Shown here: positions 6,192 to 10,681 of the stretch, in pieces
Layout of the letters: each line of letters opens with the position of its first letter
How positions within the stretch are numbered: the stretch's first letter is position 1
Source of the DNA: an uncultured Eubacteriales bacterium
GTDB lineage: Bacteria > Bacillota > Clostridia > Oscillospirales > Butyricicoccaceae
Direction of reading: 5' to 3'
NCBI GenBank assembly: GCA_934675045.1
Contig: CAKUPI010000045.1
Coordinates: forward strand, 1 to 10,681
Length of the DNA: 10,681 nt
Program-made: the position numbers and the translations under genes
The notes under the pieces: model-generated
What the model saw: the letters and a program-made list of their open reading frames with translations, nothing else
Database searches by the model: none
What the model was told of the DNA's origin: nothing

Positions 6192-9100
6192 AAAGAAAAT
6201 CAACGGCTACCGGGTCAGCATCAGCGGCCTGTCCGACACGCCGAGTGCCGACGGGGTGTCGGCCGCGCAGCTCAAGGCACTCTTCGACGGCCGCACCGAC
6301 GAGGAGGTTTTGCGGGCGGTCAACGGCCTTGTCGACGAGCTTTTGGGGCCGGAGGCGGCGGCGCAGATCGGCGAGCGCGCGGGGACGGTGCAGCAGGCGC
6401 TGGACGCCTGCGTGCGCAGCGGCGACATCCGGGGCATCCGCGTCGGCGGCGACAATTTCATCGAGATCACGCGGGACGGCCAGAGCTGGCAGGCCGCGGG
6501 CTCGGGCGGGCATCTCGTCGTGGACGGGCAGGGGAACGCGCTGCCGCAGCGCAGCCGCCTGCGGTTTGAAAACACCGAGGTGCGCGACCGGGGCGGCGAG
6601 ACCGTCGTTTCGGCCGTGCGGGGGGAAAAGGGAGAAAAAGGCGACCCCGGGCCCCGCGGGGAGCGGGGCGAGCAGGGCTTTCGCGGAGAAGCCGGCAAGG
6701 CGTGGCTGCCCGACGTCGACAGCGGCGGAACGCTGCGCTTTACCCTGTCAGATGCCCGGACGCCGCCCGCGCCCGTCAGCCTTCGGGGCCCGCAGGGCGT
6801 TCCGGGCGCGCAGGGCGTTCAGGGGGCTCAGGGGCCGGCCGGTCCGAGAGGCATACAGGGCGAGCAGGGCCCGGCCGGCCCGCAGGGGGCGCGGGGGCCT
6901 TCCGGCGCCGACGGGCGCGACTTCAGGGTGCTCGGGCTGTACGCCGACTTGCCCGCCTTGCAGCGGGCCCACCCCGCAGGCGGGGCGGGAGACGCCTGGG
7001 CCGTCGGCACGGCGGAAAGAAATACCGTGTATCTGTGGGACACCGACGCGCAGGCGTGGCGGGACATTGGCGCGATGCAGGGCCCGCCCGGCCCGCAGGG
7101 AGTTCAGGGAGTTCCGGGGGCGCAGGGCCCGGAAGGGGTGCAGGGCCCCGCCGGTCCCGCGGGGGAAAGCGCCTACCGGCAGGCGTGTGCCGCCGGGTAC
7201 ACCGGCGGCGAGCCGGCCTTTTCGCAGAGTCTGAGCGCGCTGCCGGGGCATTTGGGGGCAGAGGACAACCCGCACGGCGTCACGGCGGCGCAGACCGGCG
7301 CGTTTTCGCGGCAGGAATCGCTGCTCGGCAGCTGGCAAAGCGGCGGCGCGGAGGCGGTGTGGGACTGGGTCGCCTGCGGCGGCGGACGGTTTGTCCGGCT
7401 GCGCGCGCAGAGCGACGCCGCGCAGTCGTCGGCCGACGGGCTGCGCTGGACCGAGGAGCGCCTGCCGCTGCCGGGGAGCTGGATTCAGCCCTGCTGCGGC
7501 GCCGCCGGGTTTGTCACGCTGGCGGCCGGGCGGGCGGATGCCGCCCTGTCGCCCGACGGCCGGGGCTGGCGGCAGACGGCGCTGCCGTGCGCCTCGCAGT
7601 GGGAGGCCGTTTGCTTCGGCGGCGGGTATTACGTGGCGGTGGGCAGCAGCCCTTCGGCCCTTGTCTTTTCTCGCGACGGCGTGCTCTGGCAGCGGGCCGA
7701 GGGGCTGCCGGATGATGTGCCCTGGAGCGCCGTCTGCCATGGCGCGGATCGCTTTGTCGCCCTGTCGGGAACGGCGGAAAGCCCCGCCCGGACGGCGGCC
7801 TTCAGCCTGGACGGCCGCAGGTGGCAGACCGCCGAGCTGCCGCGAACGGCGGCGTGGACGGCCGTTCGGCACGGGCCCGAGGGTTTTGCGGCGCTGCCTG
7901 CCGCGGGGGCGCAGGGCGCCCGTTCGCCGGACGGCATTTCGTGGGAAAGCTTTGCGGTGCAGGATGGAGAGGGCTTCTGCGCGCTCGAATACAGCGGCGG
8001 ACTGCTGCTCGCCCTGCCGTCGGGCAGCGCGGACGGGCTGTTTGCCTCGCAAAACGGCCAAAGCTGGGAAAAGCTGCCGCTGCCGCAGACGGCGCGGTGG
8101 CGCTCCCTCTGCTCCGACGGCGAAATCACCCTGCTGGCGGGCGGCAGCGCCTTTGCCCGCGCAAGAGCGCCGCTGTCCGCACCGCAAAGCGTGGCCGGGG
8201 CGGTGCAGAGGGCCATGCCCGGGCGTTACGGCACCGGCTGGAGGCAGATGTCGGCCCCGGGCGGCGCGGCGTGGACCTTTGCCGACTACTGCGAGGACCG
8301 CTATGTGGCGCTGGCCGCCGCGGAGAGCCGCGCAGCATGGTCCTACGACGGCGAAAACTGGAACCTGCTGCGGCTGCCGTCGGCCGGCGGCTGGCAGCGC
8401 ATCTGTTACGGCGGCGGGAAATACGTGGTGTACGGGGCGGAAAACTCGGCGCGCGTTCTGGTCTCATCGGACGGCGCGGCGTGGACCGAGGGGGCGCTGC
8501 CCGGCGCCGACAACTGGCGAATGTGCCGGGGCGGCGGGTATTTTGTCGCCGTCGGGGCGTTAAACGGCCTGGGCGCGCGCTCGGCCGACGGCCTGACGTG
8601 GGAGGAAAGCGCCATTCCCAAGTCGACGTGGGGCGACGTTTTGTACGACGGGAAGAGCTACCGCGCCGTCACCACGGGCAACAAAATCGCCGCCAGCAGC
8701 CTTGACGGGCTGACGTGGAGCTACCGTCAGCTTCCCGGCGCGCAGCAGTGGCGCAAGATGGGCTATGGTGCGGGAAAATACGTCGTCGTCGGCGACTCGG
8801 CCGACTTTACCCTGTGGTCGGAGGACGGGCTGTCGTGGACCCGCGTTCCGCTGCCGGGCGGGCGGGTGCGAAAGCTCAAAAGCGTCTGCTGGACGGGGGA
8901 GCGGTTTGTCGCCGTCGAGGGCGGCGGGGAAAACGGCGTGCTGCTCAGCACCGACGGCCTCGGCTGGCGGGAGGGCACGCCGCTGCCCGGCGCAGACGGC
9001 GCGGAGTCGCTGTGCTGCGGGCCGCGGCCGATGGCGGTCAGCGCGGGCCGGATTTTGCTCCCCGGGGGAGCCTTGGCCGCCGAGGAGGCGGTCCGGGCGG

Positions 9101-9435
9101 CGGTGGACGGACTCTCTTACGCCCTGTACGGCGAGCACACCGGCGCCGCCGTGACGGGGACCTATACCGGAAACGGCGTGCGCGCCGCCGACGCGGACGG
9201 CGGGCAGCGGATCGCCCTCGGCTTTCGGCCCCGCGCCGTGCTCGTGCGCCCGCAAACCGTCTCTTCCGACGGCGCGGGCTGCCTCATGGCGGTGCGCGAG
9301 GCCCCCGCCATGTCGGACGACGGGCTTGCGCTGCTGTCGGTGACCGCATACGGCTTTCTGGCCGGAGAGCACCGCAGCACGACGCGGTTTGTCAACGCCG
9401 ACGGCGCCGTTTACCTGTATACCGCCATACGCTGA
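6178..9435 (+). CDS. Phage tail fibre with collagen-like shafts and a duplicated beta-propeller
   Basis: A 1085-residue receptor-binding fibre candidate. The N-terminus (MAFIEKKINGYRVSISGLSD, then AAQLKALFDG) matches the anchor-like start of clostridial phage fibres. Three Gly-X-Y blocks follow: residues 149-175 (9 triplets), 204-248 (15) and 302-331 (10), likely trimeric collagen-like shafts. Between the last two is a 53-residue domain (GLYADLPALQ, then GDAWAVGTAERNTVYLWD) common in such fibres. Residues about 332-380 include the fibre motif NPHGVTAAQTGA. Residues about 395-984 carry twelve SxDGxxW motifs, starting at 418, 458, 498, 543, 583, 624 and 722, 763, 802, 841, 881, 924, each preceded by a W..V..GxGxYVAVG-type strand pair. 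These resemble BNR/Asp-box propeller blades in two sets of six. Residues about 985-1085 (GTYTGNGV, then IALGFRPRAVLV, ending AVYLYTAIR) form a C-terminal domain known from other fibres. It is the last gene of the cassette. No chaperone gene follows. Confidence 0.88.
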   Translation: MAFIEKKINGYRVSISGLSDTPSADGVSAAQLKALFDGRTDEEVLRAVNGLVDELLGPEAAAQIGERAGTVQQALDACVRSGDIRGIRVGGDNFIEITRDGQSWQAAGSGGHLVVDGQGNALPQRSRLRFENTEVRDRGGETVVSAVRGEKGEKGDPGPRGERGEQGFRGEAGKAWLPDVDSGGTLRFTLSDARTPPAPVSLRGPQGVPGAQGVQGAQGPAGPRGIQGEQGPAGPQGARGPSGADGRDFRVLGLYADLPALQRAHPAGGAGDAWAVGTAERNTVYLWDTDAQAWRDIGAMQGPPGPQGVQGVPGAQGPEGVQGPAGPAGESAYRQACAAGYTGGEPAFSQSLSALPGHLGAEDNPHGVTAAQTGAFSRQESLLGSWQSGGAEAVWDWVACGGGRFVRLRAQSDAAQSSADGLRWTEERLPLPGSWIQPCCGAAGFVTLAAGRADAALSPDGRGWRQTALPCASQWEAVCFGGGYYVAVGSSPSALVFSRDGVLWQRAEGLPDDVPWSAVCHGADRFVALSGTAESPARTAAFSLDGRRWQTAELPRTAAWTAVRHGPEGFAALPAAGAQGARSPDGISWESFAVQDGEGFCALEYSGGLLLALPSGSADGLFASQNGQSWEKLPLPQTARWRSLCSDGEITLLAGGSAFARARAPLSAPQSVAGAVQRAMPGRYGTGWRQMSAPGGAAWTFADYCEDRYVALAAAESRAAWSYDGENWNLLRLPSAGGWQRICYGGGKYVVYGAENSARVLVSSDGAAWTEGALPGADNWRMCRGGGYFVAVGALNGLGARSADGLTWEESAIPKSTWGDVLYDGKSYRAVTTGNKIAASSLDGLTWSYRQLPGAQQWRKMGYGAGKYVVVGDSADFTLWSEDGLSWTRVPLPGGRVRKLKSVCWTGERFVAVEGGGENGVLLSTDGLGWREGTPLPGADGAESLCCGPRPMAVSAGRILLPGGALAAEEAVRAAVDGLSYALYGEHTGAAVTGTYTGNGVRAADADGGQRIALGFRPRAVLVRPQTVSSDGAGCLMAVREAPAMSDDGLALLSVTAYGFLAGEHRSTTRFVNADGAVYLYTAIR
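6622..7170 (+). repeat. Collagen-like Gly-X-Y coding repeats (three blocks)
   Basis: Three in-frame runs of glycine triplets inside the fibre gene: 6622-6702 (9 triplets, charged GEK/GER/GEQ type), 6787-6921 (15 triplets, GPQ/GVQ/GPA type) and 7081-7170 (10 triplets, GVQ/GVP/GPA type). Blocks two and three are alike in DNA as well as protein, sharing short units such as GCGCAGGGC and GTTCAGGG, so they could recombine and change shaft length. Block one has different X and Y residues and looks like an independent segment. Confidence 0.9.
7360..9132 (+). repeat. Tandem duplication of a six-motif propeller module in the fibre
   Basis: Protein-level repeat in the fibre. Unit one (about 7360-8232) and unit two (about 8239-9132) each contain six SxDGxxW motifs spaced 39-45 residues apart. 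Each ends in a half-blade starting with SLC, a helical stretch with two spaced AV pairs (SVAGAVQRAM in unit one, EAVRAAVDGL in unit two), then YG. The first SxDG of unit two is 304 residues after that of unit one, and the closing YG pairs are 300 residues apart. Individual blades differ clearly, so the duplication is old. Confidence 0.75.
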
Positions 9436-9436
9436 C

Positions 9437-9467
9437 AAAAAAAGCCGCTCCCGAGGGAGCGGCTTTT
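9437..9467. terminator. Bidirectional intrinsic terminator between fibre gene and convergent transporter gene
   Basis: A GC-rich stem with AAAGCCGCTCCC (9441-9452) pairing perfectly with GGGAGCGGCTTT (9455-9466), and A9440 with T9467 extending it, around a small CGAG loop. A run of seven A (9437-9443) on the left becomes a T-tract for - strand transcripts, and TTTT (9464-9467) serves the + strand. It starts two bases after the fibre stop codon and ends ten bases before the stop codon of the - strand transporter gene, so it can stop both converging operons; the U-tract is better for the - strand transcript. Confidence 0.9.
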
Positions 9468-9476
9468 GCGCTGCGC

Positions 9477-10681
9477 TTACAGAATGGGGGTGAGGTACAA
9501 ATCCTCGTAATGCTTTTGCCAGTAGCTGTATGTCTCTCCGCCGACGGCGCTGGCAACCTTGCGGTACTCGTGGATGTCGAAGGTGCTGGAGGTGTCGTTG
9601 TACATGGTGATGTAAACGGCGATGTTGGCGCAGTGGTCGGAGATCTTTTCAAAGTTGTGAATGATGTCCAGAAAGGGGATGCCGGTGGTGACCGAGCACA
9701 GCCCGCTTTGCAGGCGGGAAATGTGCCGGCTCTTGAGGGTTTCCTTGAGGGTGTCGATGATGTCCTCAAGCGCCTCGATGCGGGGCGAGGCCTCGCTGTC
9801 GGCGGCGGCGTAGGCGTCGTTGGTCAGGCTGACGATTTCCTCGGTGGCGCGCCGCATCACCTGCAGGTCCTTCTGCGCGTCGGGCGAGAAGGTGATCTGC
9901 TTTTGCACAATGAGCTCGTACTGGTCGAGCAGGTTCTGCGCGTAGTCGCCCAGACGTTCAAAGTCGCCGATGGCGTGCATCATCTCGGCGTAAAAGCGGC
10001 GGCCCTGATCGGACAGGTCATCTTCCTTGATGCCTATCATATAGGTGTTGAGCCGCGCCTCGCAGCGGTCGATATAGTCCTCGTTTTCGTGGAAGTTTTC
10101 GACGTGGAAGGGCTTTTTCTCCAAAATGCCGCCGCACACCATCTGGATGTTGATCAGGGCGTAAATGCCCATGGAGCCGACGACCTTATTGCACTGCTCG
10201 AGCGCGATGGCGGGGGAGGAGTAAAAGCGCTCGTCGAGCAGGTCGAGGTCCTCGCCGATGACGGGGCCGGAGGTGCGGATGGTCTTTTCGGCCAGCACGA
10301 CCAGGAAGCGGCGGAAGGGGATGAAGAGAATGGTGACGACGACGTTGAAGGTCGTGTGGAAGTTGGCGATGGCCGCCTTGTCGATGGCCGATGTCCACAG
10401 CTCGCCGAAGAGCGGGCGGCACAGGTAAACGGCGAGGATAAAGACCACCGAGCCGATGAGGTTAAAGTAAAAGTGGATCATGGCGGCGCGCTTGGCGTTT
10501 TTGTTGCCGCCCAGCGAGGACAAAAGGGCGGTGACGCAGGTGCCGATGTTCTGGCCCAGAATGATGGGCAGCGCCGTGCCGTAGGTGACCGCGCCCGTGG
10601 AGGCCAGCGCCTGCAGGATACCCACCGAGGCGGAGCTGGACTGGATGATGCCCGTGAGCACCGTCCCCGCCAGCACGCCCA
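9477..10681 (-). CDS. Na+/phosphate cotransporter, NptA/PNaS family with C-terminal PhoU-like domain (5' partial)
   Basis: The C-terminal 401 residues of a Na/Pi symporter, an inner-membrane protein that imports phosphate. The frame is open to the window edge; the GTG at 10676 is an internal Val, since family members usually have roughly 200 further residues upstream with a first transport repeat. The visible part opens with the second repeat: TGIIQSSSASVGILQALAS (QSSSA at 10629-10643), then ILGQNIGTCVTALLSSLG and the IHFYFNLIGSVVFILAVYL membrane segment, with another hydrophobic segment near FNVVVTILFIPF. After a linker comes a helical PhoU-like domain with two characteristic motifs, AIGDFERLGDYAQNL and IIHNFEKISDHCANIAVYI, whose acidic residues would bind metal in PhoU. 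It ends in TAA, convergent with the phage cassette. It reads as an ordinary chromosomal gene flanking the phage genes. Regulation is not visible because the promoter is outside the window. Confidence 0.92.
   Translation of the reverse strand, partial: GVLAGTVLTGIIQSSSASVGILQALASTGAVTYGTALPIILGQNIGTCVTALLSSLGGNKNAKRAAMIHFYFNLIGSVVFILAVYLCRPLFGELWTSAIDKAAIANFHTTFNVVVTILFIPFRRFLVVLAEKTIRTSGPVIGEDLDLLDERFYSSPAIALEQCNKVVGSMGIYALINIQMVCGGILEKKPFHVENFHENEDYIDRCEARLNTYMIGIKEDDLSDQGRRFYAEMMHAIGDFERLGDYAQNLLDQYELIVQKQITFSPDAQKDLQVMRRATEEIVSLTNDAYAAADSEASPRIEALEDIIDTLKETLKSRHISRLQSGLCSVTTGIPFLDIIHNFEKISDHCANIAVYITMYNDTSSTFDIHEYRKVASAVGGETYSYWQKHYEDLYLTPIL

Noticed and set aside
4290..6203. Long open frames on the - strand opposite the portal, capsid, nozzle and fibre genes
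   Set aside because: They are rich in Arg, Pro, His and Ala, lack ribosome binding sites and domains, and mirror the codon pattern of GC-rich + strand genes; they are shadows.
6787..7170. CRISPR-like or tandem DNA repeat array
   Set aside because: The repetition is in-frame Gly-X-Y coding sequence without constant repeats or unique spacers.
9121..9435. Diversity-generating retroelement variable region at the fibre C-terminus
   Set aside because: No reverse transcriptase, template repeat or accessory gene is in the window, and no repeat of this segment was seen.
10674..10676. GTG as the start of the transporter gene
   Set aside because: It lies within the second transport repeat; the frame continues to the window edge and the N-terminal half of the protein is missing.

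Overview
The window holds the virion-building end of a short-tailed phage (prophage or phage-derived cassette) on the + strand, positions 1 to 9435. A shared two-way terminator follows, and then the 3' part of a convergent gene, apparently chromosomal, on the - strand for a Na+/phosphate cotransporter with a PhoU-like tail. The DNA is GC-rich, genes are packed tightly, and strong purine-rich Shine-Dalgarno sequences (AAGGAGG type) precede nearly every start. Several proteins resemble structural proteins of phages from gut Clostridia: the capsid opening, the NPHGVTAAQTGA motif in the fibre and the GYSGG and NSGYSESS motifs in the coiled-coil protein. I infer a high-GC member of the Clostridia (Oscillospiraceae/Ruminococcaceae-like). 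This comes from memory of families, not from a search.

The phage genes run in one direction: portal (5' end cut by the window edge), an Ala/Gln-rich coiled-coil protein, a small scaffold-like protein, the major capsid protein with an extra C-terminal chitobiase-like (Ig-fold) domain, a small head-tail adaptor, a large beta-rich nozzle-like protein, and a 1085-residue fibre. No tail tube, tail terminator, tape measure or sheath gene lies between head and fibre. This order (portal, scaffold, capsid, adaptor, nozzle, fibre) parallels the T7-type short-tailed phages, apart from the extra coiled-coil gene after the portal and the absence of a separate internal-core block. The genes appear to form one operon. 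Two stop/start overlaps (adaptor/nozzle, nozzle/fibre) suggest translational coupling. A very strong GC-only hairpin sits between the capsid gene and the adaptor gene, where it could protect the capsid message or damp readthrough.

The fibre is the most elaborate gene. It has an N-terminal virion-anchor-like segment, three collagen-like Gly-X-Y blocks separated by small domains, and two consecutive arrays of six SxDGxxW repeats at about 40-residue spacing. The two arrays look like a tandem duplication of a whole beta-propeller. A C-terminal domain of about 100 residues may be the receptor-binding tip.

The cassette ends abruptly. The fibre stop codon is one base before the terminator's A-tract, and the transporter's stop codon lies about 10 bases past the hairpin. 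No lysis, integrase or repressor gene is visible at this end, and no attachment site can be identified. The terminase and any integration or lysis genes would have to lie to the left of the window. No tRNA, rRNA, CRISPR array, insertion sequence or origin was seen.
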